Origin: an uncultured Roseateles sp.
Lineage (GTDB): Bacteria > Pseudomonadota > Gammaproteobacteria > Burkholderiales > Burkholderiaceae
Reading direction: 5' to 3'
DNA: 17,790 nucleotides
NCBI GenBank assembly: GCA_946480605.1
Contig: CAMLKW010000072.1
Location: 1 to 17,790, forward strand
Shown: in pieces, positions 1 to 7,854 of the stretch
Position numbering within the stretch: the first letter of the stretch is position 1
How the letters are laid out: each line of letters starts with the position of its first letter
The notes under the pieces: generated by a model
Database searches by the model: none
The model's input: the letters and a program-made list of their open reading frames with translations, nothing else
What the model was told of the DNA's origin: nothing
Position numbers and translations under genes: made by a program

Positions 1-1606
1 GGCAGATCAGGTTGACCAGCGTGCTCTTGCCCGAGCCGCTGTGGCCCACCAGGCCCACCATCTCGCCGGGGCGGATGTCCAGGTTCAGGCTGCGGATGAC
101 CGAGCGCGAGCCGTAGCGGAAGTTGACGCCCTGCATGGAGATGGCGCCCGTGACGTCCTCGAACGGCTGCGGGTTGACCGGGTCGGGCACGTTGGAGACA
201 TGGTCCAGGATGTCGAAGATGCGCTTGGCGCCGGCCGCGGCCTTCTGCGTGACGGAGACGATGCGGCTCATCGAATCCAGCCGCGCGTAGAAGCGGCCGA
301 TGTAGGCCAGGAAGGCCGTCAGCACCCCCACCGTGATGCTCTGGTGCGCGATCAGCCAGATGCCGATGCCCCACACCACCAGCAGGCCCATCTCGGTCAG
401 CAGTGCGACCGTGGGTGTGAACAGGCTCCAGGTCTTGTTGAGGCGGTCATTCACATGCAGGTTGTTGGCATTGGCCTCCTTGAAGCGCTTGGCCTCACGC
501 GCCTCCTGCGCGAAGGCCTTCACGACGCGGATGCCGGGGATGGTGTCGGCCAGGATGTTGGTGACCTCGCCCCACACGCGGTCGATCTTCTCGAAGCCGG
601 TGCGCAGCCGGTCACGGACGAGGTGGATCAGCCACGCGATGAAGGGCAGCGGCACCAGCGTGGCCAGCGCCAGGCCGGGGTGGATGCTGAACAGGATGAT
701 GGCCGTCATGCCCAGCATCAGCACGTCGGTGATGAAGTCCAGCGCGTGCAGGCTCAGGAACACGCTGATGCGGTCGGTCTCCGAGCCGATGCGGGCCATC
801 AGGTCGCCCGTGCGCTTGTTGCCGAAATACTCCAGCGACAGCCCCAGCAGGTGCTCGAAGGTGGCCGTGCGCAGGTCGGCCGCGATGCGCTCGGACACCA
901 GAGCCAGCAGATAGGTCTTGGCCCAGCCCAGCACCCAGGACACCAGCGCCGCGCCCAGCAGGCCGCCGAGCAGCAGCATGACGAGGCCGGTGTCGATCGC
1001 CTGGCCGTTCTGGAACGGGATCAACACCCGGTCCATCAGCGGCATGGTCAGGTAGGGCGCCACCAGCGTGGCGCCCGTGGCGCCCAGCATCAGCGCGAAG
1101 CCCAGCAGCAGCTGGCCCTGGTAGGGCCGCGCGAAGCGCCACAGGCGCAACAGCACCCAGGTGCTGGGCGGCGCGCTGGTCTCGCCGAAGTCGAAGTCGG
1201 AGTCCTCGCCTTCGTCGTCGTCCTCGCGCACGACCTGGCCCGACAGCCGCTGCACCTCGCGGTCAAAAGCGTCCACGAAGCGCACCGCCGCCGGGTTGCA
1301 GGCCAGCGTGAAGCGCCAGCGCGCGAGGCGGCGCTGCGCGTCGAACAGCTCCATGAAGGCCAGGCCGCCATGGTCGCTGAGGCGCAGGCTCTGGCCCAGC
1401 GCCAACGGAAAATCGCTCCAGGCCCCGGTTGCCGGTTCGAGAGCCAGCAAGCGTGAATTCGTCAGCGCAATCAGGCCGCGGGCGAAGCGGCCCTGCTCGT
1501 CCAGGTCAACCTCCAGCGCGGCCACCACGTTCTCGCCAGCCATGAGCCGGCCTTGCAGGTCGGCGTTTTGCGGATGGGGCGCTTCGACGGGGGGAAGGTC
1601 TTGCAT
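1..1606 (-). CDS. ABC exporter-type protein next to cyanophycin genes (TMD-NBD fusion, C-terminus outside window)
   Basis: The reverse strand reads without a stop from an ATG at 1606 to the left edge, giving 535 complete codons. Residues 1-150 form a soluble domain ending in an acidic linker (EDDDEGEDSDFDFGE). A six-helix exporter-type membrane domain follows, then the start of a nucleotide-binding domain with Walker A GHSGSGKST at about residues 521-529. The Q-loop, signature and Walker B regions would lie beyond the left edge. The fused TMD-NBD layout is that of a homodimeric ABC exporter. It starts 90 bp from, and divergent to, the cyanophycin synthetase pair. From memory, beta-proteobacterial cyanophycin loci often carry a dedicated ABC protein of this build, sometimes with a DUF1854 protein beside it; that neighbour would be off the window. 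The substrate is unknown. I see no clear Shine-Dalgarno upstream of the ATG. The long plus-strand frame over this gene is a shadow. Confidence 0.88.
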   Translation of the reverse strand, partial: MQDLPPVEAPHPQNADLQGRLMAGENVVAALEVDLDEQGRFARGLIALTNSRLLALEPATGAWSDFPLALGQSLRLSDHGGLAFMELFDAQRRLARWRFTLACNPAAVRFVDAFDREVQRLSGQVVREDDDEGEDSDFDFGETSAPPSTWVLLRLWRFARPYQGQLLLGFALMLGATGATLVAPYLTMPLMDRVLIPFQNGQAIDTGLVMLLLGGLLGAALVSWVLGWAKTYLLALVSERIAADLRTATFEHLLGLSLEYFGNKRTGDLMARIGSETDRISVFLSLHALDFITDVLMLGMTAIILFSIHPGLALATLVPLPFIAWLIHLVRDRLRTGFEKIDRVWGEVTNILADTIPGIRVVKAFAQEAREAKRFKEANANNLHVNDRLNKTWSLFTPTVALLTEMGLLVVWGIGIWLIAHQSITVGVLTAFLAYIGRFYARLDSMSRIVSVTQKAAAGAKRIFDILDHVSNVPDPVNPQPFEDVTGAISMQGVNFRYGSRSVIRSLNLDIRPGEMVGLVGHSGSGKSTLVNLIC

Positions 1607-1696
1607 TTTGTTGTTGAGTCGACAGGCTGCGACCCATTCTCCGCTATGACTGAGCGCACAATGTCCCGCGCTTCCCCAGCGCCAATCACGCATTCC

Positions 1697-3871
1697 ATGA
1701 GCAAGAAGAACGACATCCGCCTGCTGCGCATCAACTACCTGCGCGGGCCCAACATGTGGACCTACCGGCCGGTGCTGGAAGTCTGGCTGGACCTGGGTGA
1801 GCTGGAGGATTTCCCCTCCAACCTGCTGCCCGGCTTCAACGACCGCCTGACGGCCGCCCTGCCCGCGCTGATCGAGCACCACTGCGGCGTGGGCGAGCGT
1901 GGCGGCTTCATCGAGCGCCTGCGCGACGGCACCTGGATGGGCCATGTGCTGGAGCACATCGTCATCGAGCTGCTGAACCTGGCCGGCATGCCCACCGGCT
2001 TCGGCCAGACCCGCTCGACGTCGCAGCGCGGCGTCTACCGCATGGTGTTCCGCGCCCGTGACGAGCAGGTCGCCCGCGCCGCGCTTGCCGAGGGGCACGC
2101 GCTGATCATGGCCACCATCAACGACGAGCCGTTCGACGTGCCCGCGGCGACGGCCCGCGTGCGCGACAAGCTGGACGACTGCTACCTGGGCCCGTCCACG
2201 GCAGCCATCGTCGCGGCCGCCACCGACCGCCGCATCCCGCACATCCGCCTGAACGACGGCAACCTCGTGCAACTGGGCCACGGCCAGCGCCAGCGCCGCA
2301 TCTGGACTGCCGAGACCGACATGACCAGCGCCATCGCCGAAGGCATTGCCGGCGACAAGGATCTGACCAAGACGCTGCTGAAGGCCGTGGGCGTGCCGGT
2401 GCCCGAGGGCGAGGAAGTCAAGAGCGCCGCGGCCGCTTGGGCAGCCGCGCAGGACATCGGCCTGCCCGTCGTCATCAAACCCAGCGACGGCAACCACGGC
2501 CGCGGCGTCACGCTGGACATCGCCACCGAGGCCGACTGCGAGGCCGCCTTCAAGCTGGCCGACGCCGAAGGCTCGTCGGTGCTGGTGGAGCGCTATATCC
2601 GCGGCAACGAGCACCGCGTGCTGGTCGTGGGCGGACAGGTCGTTGCGGCCGCGCGCGGCGAGGCCGCCTGGGTGCATGGCGACGGCAAGCAGACCGTCGT
2701 CGAGCTGATCGACAGCCAGATCAACACCGACCCGCGCCGCGGCCTGACCGAGGACTTCCCGCTCAACCGCATCACGCTGGGTGAAGACCCGGTCGTGCTG
2801 CTGGACCTGCAGCGCCAGGGCTTCGCGCCCGAGAGCGTGCCGCCGGCCGGCAAGAGCGTGCTGATCCAGCGCAACGGCAACGTCGCCATCGACTGCACGG
2901 CCGAGGTGCACCCCGAGGTGGCGCACGCCGTGTCGCTGGCGGCGCGCACCGTGGGGCTGGACATCGCCGGTGTGGACCTGGTGACGGAAGACATCGGCAA
3001 GCCGCTGTCCGAGACCGGCGGCGCCATCGTCGAGGTCAACGCCGGCCCCGGCCTGCTGATGCACCTGAAGCCGGCCGGCGGTGCGCCGCAGCCGGTGGGC
3101 CAGGCCATCATCGACCACCTGTTCGCCGAGGACGAGACCGGCCGCATCCCCATCGTCGGCATTGCCGGCTCGCAGGGCGGACGCCAGATCGCGCGTCTGG
3201 TCGCGTGGCTGCTGCACCTCAACGGCCGCCACGTGGGCCTGGCCTGCCGCGACGGCCTGTTCCTGGGCACGCGCCGCGTCGAGCAGCGCGACAGCGCCCG
3301 CTGGGACGCCGCGCACCGCCTGCTGATGAACCGCGTCGTCAACGCTGCCGTCATCGAGAACGACCCCGCCTCCATCCTGCGCGACGGCCTGGCCTATGAC
3401 CGCTGCCAGGTCGGCGTCGTGACCGACCTGGACGGCATCGCCGCGCTGGCCGACTACGACGTGCAGGACACCGACCAGCTCTACAAGGTGCTGCGCACGC
3501 AGATCGACGTGGTGCTCAGCGAGGGCGCCAGCGTGCTGAATGCCACCCACCCGCGCCTCGTCGACATGGCCGAGCTGAGCGACGGCGAGGTCGTCTTCTA
3601 CGCCGAGGACGGCACCCTCCAAGCCCTGCAACACCACCGCGACCGCGGCGGCCGCGCCGTGTTCCTGCGCGGCGGCGCGGCGGTGCTGGCGCAAGGCCCG
3701 GCCGAGACGCCGGGCGCCAACATCGAGGCCCTGCTGGGCCGCTTCGGCACCGACAAGACCGACGCCGCCACGCTGCTGGCCGCCGTCGCCACGGCCTGGG
3801 CGCTGGGCATCTCGCCCGAGCTGATCGCCGCTGGCCTGGATACCTTCGTCCCCGACCTCCACCTGGCATAA
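1697..3871 (+). CDS. CphA2-like cyanophycin synthetase (degenerate Mur-ligase half)
   Basis: The 724-residue protein follows cyanophycin synthetase order. Residues 1-160 are the N domain, with RINYLRGPNMW and an HxxEHxxxE motif (H83, E86, H87, E91). Residues about 220-480 are an ATP-grasp domain (VVIKPSDGNHGRGV at 258-271, IVEVNAGPGLLMH at 444-456). The rest is a Mur-ligase-like remnant. At the expected P-loop it has GSQGGRQI (491-498), not GTNGKTTT, and it stops where the Mur C-terminal lobe should begin, about 130 residues shorter than its neighbour. Loss of the Mur ATP site and C-terminal lobe is the mark of CphA2-type enzymes, which in cyanobacteria join beta-Asp-Arg dipeptides; that activity is inferred here. 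The chosen ATG (1697) gives MSKKNDIRLLRINYLRGPN, the usual family start. The frame is open upstream, with in-frame ATGs at 1646 and 1661-1664, and no start has a good Shine-Dalgarno. It is first in an operon with cphA1. Confidence 0.93.
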   Translation: MSKKNDIRLLRINYLRGPNMWTYRPVLEVWLDLGELEDFPSNLLPGFNDRLTAALPALIEHHCGVGERGGFIERLRDGTWMGHVLEHIVIELLNLAGMPTGFGQTRSTSQRGVYRMVFRARDEQVARAALAEGHALIMATINDEPFDVPAATARVRDKLDDCYLGPSTAAIVAAATDRRIPHIRLNDGNLVQLGHGQRQRRIWTAETDMTSAIAEGIAGDKDLTKTLLKAVGVPVPEGEEVKSAAAAWAAAQDIGLPVVIKPSDGNHGRGVTLDIATEADCEAAFKLADAEGSSVLVERYIRGNEHRVLVVGGQVVAAARGEAAWVHGDGKQTVVELIDSQINTDPRRGLTEDFPLNRITLGEDPVVLLDLQRQGFAPESVPPAGKSVLIQRNGNVAIDCTAEVHPEVAHAVSLAARTVGLDIAGVDLVTEDIGKPLSETGGAIVEVNAGPGLLMHLKPAGGAPQPVGQAIIDHLFAEDETGRIPIVGIAGSQGGRQIARLVAWLLHLNGRHVGLACRDGLFLGTRRVEQRDSARWDAAHRLLMNRVVNAAVIENDPASILRDGLAYDRCQVGVVTDLDGIAALADYDVQDTDQLYKVLRTQIDVVLSEGASVLNATHPRLVDMAELSDGEVVFYAEDGTLQALQHHRDRGGRAVFLRGGAAVLAQGPAETPGANIEALLGRFGTDKTDAATLLAAVATAWALGISPELIAAGLDTFVPDLHLA

Positions 3872-3883
3872 GACAACAAGACC

Positions 3884-6460
3884 ATGGACGTTTCCCGCAC
3901 CCGCGCGCTGCGCGGCCCGAACATGTGGAGCCGCCACACGGCCATCGAGGCCGTCGTGCACTGCAGCGAGGCCGAGCGCTCGCTGGAGCGCCTGCCCGGC
4001 TTCGAGCCGCGCCTGCGCCAGCTCTTCCCCACCATCGGCGCGCTGCGTGCCGACGCCTCGCTGGCCCAGGTGCTGGAGCAGGCTACGCTGGCGCTGCAGG
4101 CCCAGGCCGGCTGCCCGGTCACGTTCAGCCAGACGCATGTGACACCCGAGGCCGGCACCTACCAGATCGTCATCGAGTACAGCGAGGAAGACGTCGGCCG
4201 CCTCGCCTTCGAGCACGCGGTCAAGCTCATCCAGGCCGCGAAGGACGGTGGCGAATTCGACGCCGACACCGTGCTGGCCGCGTTGCGCGAGCTGGACGAG
4301 GACATCCGCCTCGGCCCCTCCACCGGCTCCATCGTCAACGCGGCCATCGCGCGCGGCATCCCGTACCGCCGCCTGACGCAGGGCAGCCTGGTGCAGTTCG
4401 GCTGGGGCGCCAAGCAGCGCCGCATCTGGGCCGCCGAGGTGGACGCGACCAGCGCCGTCAGCGAATCCATCGCGCAGGACAAGGACCTCTGCAAGCGCCT
4501 GCTGCAGTCCGCCGGCGTGCCGGTGCCCATCGGCCGCCCGGTCGAGTCGCCGGACGACGGCTGGGCCGTCGCGCTGGAGATCGGCCTGCCGGTCGTCGTC
4601 AAGCCGCAGGACGGCAACCAGGGCAAGGGCGTCACGGTCAACGTCGTCACGCGCGAGCATTTCGACATCGCCTACAAGGCCGCCGATGAGATCGGCCAGG
4701 TCATGGTGGAGAAGTTCCTGCCGGGCGGCGACTACCGCCTGCTGGTCATCGGCGACAAGCTCATCGCCGCCGCGCGCCGCGACCCGCCGCACGTCATCGG
4801 CGACGGCCAGCTGACCGTCAAGCAGCTGGTGGACAAGGTCAACGCCGACCCGCGCCGCGGTGACGGCCATGCCACCTCGCTGACCAAGATCCGCTTCGAC
4901 GACATCGCCGTCGCGCGGCTCACGCAGCAAGGCCTGACGCCGGAGTCCGTGCCCGACAAGGGCCAGCGCGTCATCCTGCGCAACAACGCCAACCTGTCCA
5001 CCGGCGGCACCGCCACCGACGTGACCGACGACGTGCACCCCGAAGTGGCCGCGCGCGCCGTGGCCGCGGCCCAGATGGTGGGGCTCGACATCTGCGGCGT
5101 GGACGTGGTGTGCGAAACCGTGCTGCGCCCGCTGGAAGAGCAGCATGGCGGCATCGTCGAGGTGAACGCGGCGCCCGGCCTGCGCATGCACCTGTCGCCC
5201 TCGTACGGCAAGGGCCGCAACGTGGGCGAGGCCGTCATCAACCACCTGTACGGCGCGCCGCACGGGCACCACGGCCAGCAGCACGACAACGGCCGCATCC
5301 CGGTGGTGGCCGTCACCGGCACCAACGGCAAGACCACCACCACGCGCCTCATCGCGCACCTGTTCGCCACCAGCGGCCTGCGCGTGGGCATGACCAACAC
5401 CGACGGCGTGCACGTCAACGGCCGCCAGACCGACAGCGGCGACTGCTCGGGCCCCAAGAGCGCACGCAACGTGCTGATGCATCCCGACGTGGACGCGGCC
5501 GTGTTCGAAACGGCCCGCGGCGGCATCCTGCGTGAAGGCCTGGGTTTCGACCGCTGCGACGTCGCGGTGGTCACCAACCTCGGCAAGGGCGATCACCTGG
5601 GCCTGAACTTCATCACCACCGTGGAAGACCTCGCGGTGCTCAAGCGCGTGATCGTGCAGAACGTGGCGCCCGGCGGCTATGCGGTGCTCAACGCGGTGGA
5701 CCCCATCGTCGCGGCCATGGCCTCCGAATGCCCGGGCGGTGTGATCTTCTTTGCCGCCGACCGCGCGCACCCGCTGATGGTGACGCACCGCGCGCAGGGC
5801 AAGCGCACCGTGTTCGTCGACGGCGACGCCATCGTGGCGGCCGAAGGCGCGTGGCGCGAGAGCCTGCCGCTGCGCGACATTCCGCTCACGCGCAACGGCG
5901 CCATCGGCTTCCAGGTCGAGAACGCGATGGCCGCCGTCGCCGCGGCCTGGGGCGTGGGGCTGGACTGGGACACCATCCGCCGCGGCGTGGGCAGCTTCGC
6001 CAACGACGCCGACAACGCGCCGGGCCGCTTCAACGTGATGGACTATCGCGGCGCGACGGTCATCGCCGACTACGGCCACAACGGCGATGCGATGAAGGCG
6101 CTGGTGGGCGCCGTGGCCGCGATGCCGGGCAAGAAGCGCTCGGTGGTCATCAGCGGCGCGGGTGACCGGCGTGACGAAGACATCCGCATCCAGACCGAGA
6201 TCCTCGGCGCGGCCTTCGACGAGGTCATCCTGTACGAAGACGCCTGCCAGCGTGGCCGCCAGGCCGGCGAGGTCGTCGCGCTGCTGCGCGCCGGCCTGGA
6301 AGGCGCTACGCGCACGACGCACATCGAGGAGATCGTCGGCGAGTTCATCGCCATCGACCGGGCGCTCGCGCGCCTGCAGCCGGGCGACCTGTGCCTGGTG
6401 CTGGTGGACCAGGTCGAGGAAGCGCTGGCGCATCTGGCCAAGCGCATCGCCGAAGGCTGA
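3884..6460 (+). CDS. cphA: Cyanophycin synthetase CphA1
   Basis: This 858-residue enzyme adds Asp and then Arg to a growing cyanophycin chain in the cytoplasm, using ATP at both steps. All three expected regions are present. The N domain is residues 1-160. The ATP-grasp domain is about 200-470 (VVVKPQDGNQGKGV at 237-250, IVEVNAAPGLRMH at 424-436). The Mur-ligase domain is 474-858, with intact P-loop GTNGKTTT (479-486), ETARGGILREGLGFD (542-556) and a C-terminal lobe with NAPGRFN and ADYGHN. The N-domain positions that carry HxxEHxxxE in the upstream paralogue read QVLEQATLA (62-70), so both histidines are replaced by glutamine and the last glutamate is lost. Translation starts 12 bp after the upstream stop, consistent with co-transcription, and a strong terminator follows the stop. 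Length and motifs match functional CphA1; this is the most secure assignment in the window. Confidence 0.97.
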   Translation: MDVSRTRALRGPNMWSRHTAIEAVVHCSEAERSLERLPGFEPRLRQLFPTIGALRADASLAQVLEQATLALQAQAGCPVTFSQTHVTPEAGTYQIVIEYSEEDVGRLAFEHAVKLIQAAKDGGEFDADTVLAALRELDEDIRLGPSTGSIVNAAIARGIPYRRLTQGSLVQFGWGAKQRRIWAAEVDATSAVSESIAQDKDLCKRLLQSAGVPVPIGRPVESPDDGWAVALEIGLPVVVKPQDGNQGKGVTVNVVTREHFDIAYKAADEIGQVMVEKFLPGGDYRLLVIGDKLIAAARRDPPHVIGDGQLTVKQLVDKVNADPRRGDGHATSLTKIRFDDIAVARLTQQGLTPESVPDKGQRVILRNNANLSTGGTATDVTDDVHPEVAARAVAAAQMVGLDICGVDVVCETVLRPLEEQHGGIVEVNAAPGLRMHLSPSYGKGRNVGEAVINHLYGAPHGHHGQQHDNGRIPVVAVTGTNGKTTTTRLIAHLFATSGLRVGMTNTDGVHVNGRQTDSGDCSGPKSARNVLMHPDVDAAVFETARGGILREGLGFDRCDVAVVTNLGKGDHLGLNFITTVEDLAVLKRVIVQNVAPGGYAVLNAVDPIVAAMASECPGGVIFFAADRAHPLMVTHRAQGKRTVFVDGDAIVAAEGAWRESLPLRDIPLTRNGAIGFQVENAMAAVAAAWGVGLDWDTIRRGVGSFANDADNAPGRFNVMDYRGATVIADYGHNGDAMKALVGAVAAMPGKKRSVVISGAGDRRDEDIRIQTEILGAAFDEVILYEDACQRGRQAGEVVALLRAGLEGATRTTHIEEIVGEFIAIDRALARLQPGDLCLVLVDQVEEALAHLAKRIAEG

Positions 6461-6483
6461 CGCAGCGTCTTCTCGCCAACCGA

Positions 6484-6529
6484 GAGCGGCTCCTCTCCCC
6501 GTGCGGGAGAGCGAGCCGCTCAGCTTTTT
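6484..6529 (+). terminator. Intrinsic terminator after cphA1
   Basis: The left arm is GAGCGGCTC followed by CTCTCCC, and the right arm is GGGAGAG, one bulged C, then GAGCCGCTC. The pairing is 16 perfect base pairs around the 5-nt loop CGTGC. The stem is followed by AGC and a run of five T (6525-6529). It begins 23 bp after the cphA1 stop and closes the cyanophycin operon. Confidence 0.9.
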
Positions 6530-6610
6530 GAGCGAGTGCATGCCACTCCGGCGATCGGCCGAACGGGTTCCAAGGAGAGATCACCAAACCGATATCACCA
6601 GGCATGAAAG

Positions 6611-6689
6611 AGTGATCCCTGGGCGTTCGACAGGCGATAGGCTGCCGCCGCGCAACCACTAGGGATTCACTGATCAAGTCCCTGGGCCC
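6611..6689. promoter_or_regulatory. Candidate operator/leader repeats upstream of the GH43-GH51 operon
   Basis: The 200 bp between the terminator and the GH43 start hold no credible ORF. TCCCTGGGC occurs twice in direct orientation (6616-6624 and 6679-6687), each preceded by a TGATC (one adjacent, one 3 bp further away). In addition AGGGATT (6661-6667) faces AAGTCCCT (6676-6683), pairing with one unpaired base. I could not settle on a convincing -35/-10 pair. The repeats are seen directly; a role in substrate-dependent control of the glycosidases is inferred and weak. Confidence 0.25.
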
Positions 6690-6729
6690 CAGCCGGTGGT
6701 CAAAGACCAGAAAAGAGACATCGCACGCC

Positions 6730-7854
6730 ATGCAGCCCCTCCTGAAATCCCTCGCGCCCCTGTGCCTGTTGGCGTACTCCGTCTGCGTTCAGGCGCAGGT
6801 TCCGCCGCTTGAAGTCGCCAACCCGGACAAGCTGCTGACCATCGTCGACAAGCTGCCCGCCAAGCCCGCCGCACGCCCGGCCGAAAAGGACCTGACGGCC
6901 TACCTGCTCGTCTACTTCAAGGACGAGACGCACGACATCTACTTCGCCACGTCGCCCGACGGCTACACCTTCACCGACGTGAACGGCGGCCAGCCCATCT
7001 TCCTGGGCCGCGTGCTGGCCGAGCAGAAGGGCGTGCGCGACCCGCACCTGACGCGTGGCCCCGACGGCGCCTTCTACCTGGCGATGACGGACCTGCACAT
7101 CTTCGCCAAGCCCGCCGGCCTGCGCGAGACGGAATGGGAGCGGCCCGGCGAGACCTACGGCTGGGGCAACAACCGCAACCTCATCTTCATGAAGTCCTGG
7201 GACCTGCTGAACTGGACGCACCACCGCGTGCCGGTGGCCAAGCTCTTCCCGCAGGCCGGCGACCTCGGCGTCGTGTGGGCGCCCGAGACCATCTGGGACG
7301 ACAAGGCCGGCAAGCTGATGGTCTATTACACGACCCGCGTGCAGAAACAGCAGGACCACCTCGTCTGGGCCTATGCCGACAGCGACTTCACGACGTTGAC
7401 CACCGCGCCCGAGCGCCTGTTCACCTACCCCATCGCCGGCAAGAACGCGATCGACGGCGACATCACGAAGATCGGCGACCGCTTCCACATGTTCTACGTC
7501 GCGCACGACCAGCCGGGCCATCTGCGCCAGGCGATCTCGGACCGCATCAACGGCGGCTTCGTCTTCAACCCGCAGAAGATCGACCCCGAGAAGGTGGCCA
7601 CCGAGGCACCCAACCTGTGGCGTCGCCACTCCAGCAACTCCTGGGTGCTGATGTACGACGTGTTCGGCGCCAAGCCGCGCAACAACATGGGTTTCTCGGA
7701 GACGACGGACTTCGTCAACTTCAAGAACCTCGGCCGCTTCAACGAGCCCGATTCGCCGATGAAGGCGACCAACTTCGTCGGCGCCAAGCATGGCGCGGTG
7801 ATCTCCATCTCGCCGGACGAAGCCAAGCGCCTGCAAAGCTACTTCGCCAAATGA
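6730..7854 (+). CDS. Secreted glycoside hydrolase family 43-like protein (probable arabinosidase/xylosidase)
   Basis: The 374-residue protein starts with a Sec signal peptide (MQPLLKSLAPLCLLAYSVCVQA, residues 1-22, likely cut before QVPP). The rest resembles the five-bladed beta-propeller of GH43. Candidate catalytic acids sit in VRDPHL (D104), WAPET (E186) and IDGD (D242 or D244), the positions where related GH43 proteins carry their base, acid and pKa-modulating residues. GH43 enzymes cleave alpha-L-arabinofuranosyl or beta-xylosyl links in arabinan and arabinoxylan; the specificity cannot be read here. A purine-rich AAAAGAGA about ten bases before the ATG can serve as ribosome binding site. 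The stop overlaps the next start as ATGA, so it is translationally coupled to the GH51 gene. Export implies that it acts in the periplasm or outside the cell. Confidence 0.85.
   Translation: MQPLLKSLAPLCLLAYSVCVQAQVPPLEVANPDKLLTIVDKLPAKPAARPAEKDLTAYLLVYFKDETHDIYFATSPDGYTFTDVNGGQPIFLGRVLAEQKGVRDPHLTRGPDGAFYLAMTDLHIFAKPAGLRETEWERPGETYGWGNNRNLIFMKSWDLLNWTHHRVPVAKLFPQAGDLGVVWAPETIWDDKAGKLMVYYTTRVQKQQDHLVWAYADSDFTTLTTAPERLFTYPIAGKNAIDGDITKIGDRFHMFYVAHDQPGHLRQAISDRINGGFVFNPQKIDPEKVATEAPNLWRRHSSNSWVLMYDVFGAKPRNNMGFSETTDFVNFKNLGRFNEPDSPMKATNFVGAKHGAVISISPDEAKRLQSYFAK

Noticed and set aside
41..1456. 471-codon plus-strand open frame
   Set aside because: It is antisense to the ABC gene and its composition (many Q, H, R, A, D; no domain) is that of a mirror frame in GC-rich DNA. 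The opposite strand shows transmembrane segments and Walker A.
1471..1734. Small minus-strand ORF spanning the divergent cyanophycin spacer
   Set aside because: It is out of frame with the ABC gene, crosses the control region and has no recognisable content.
1697..3871. CphA2-like gene as a decaying pseudogene
   Set aside because: There is no internal stop or frameshift, the ATP-grasp and N-domain motifs are sharp, and the missing Mur parts match the known CphA2 architecture.
6700..7836. 378-codon minus-strand open frame over the GH43 gene
   Set aside because: The plus strand has a signal peptide, GH43 motifs and an ATGA junction; the reverse frame has none.
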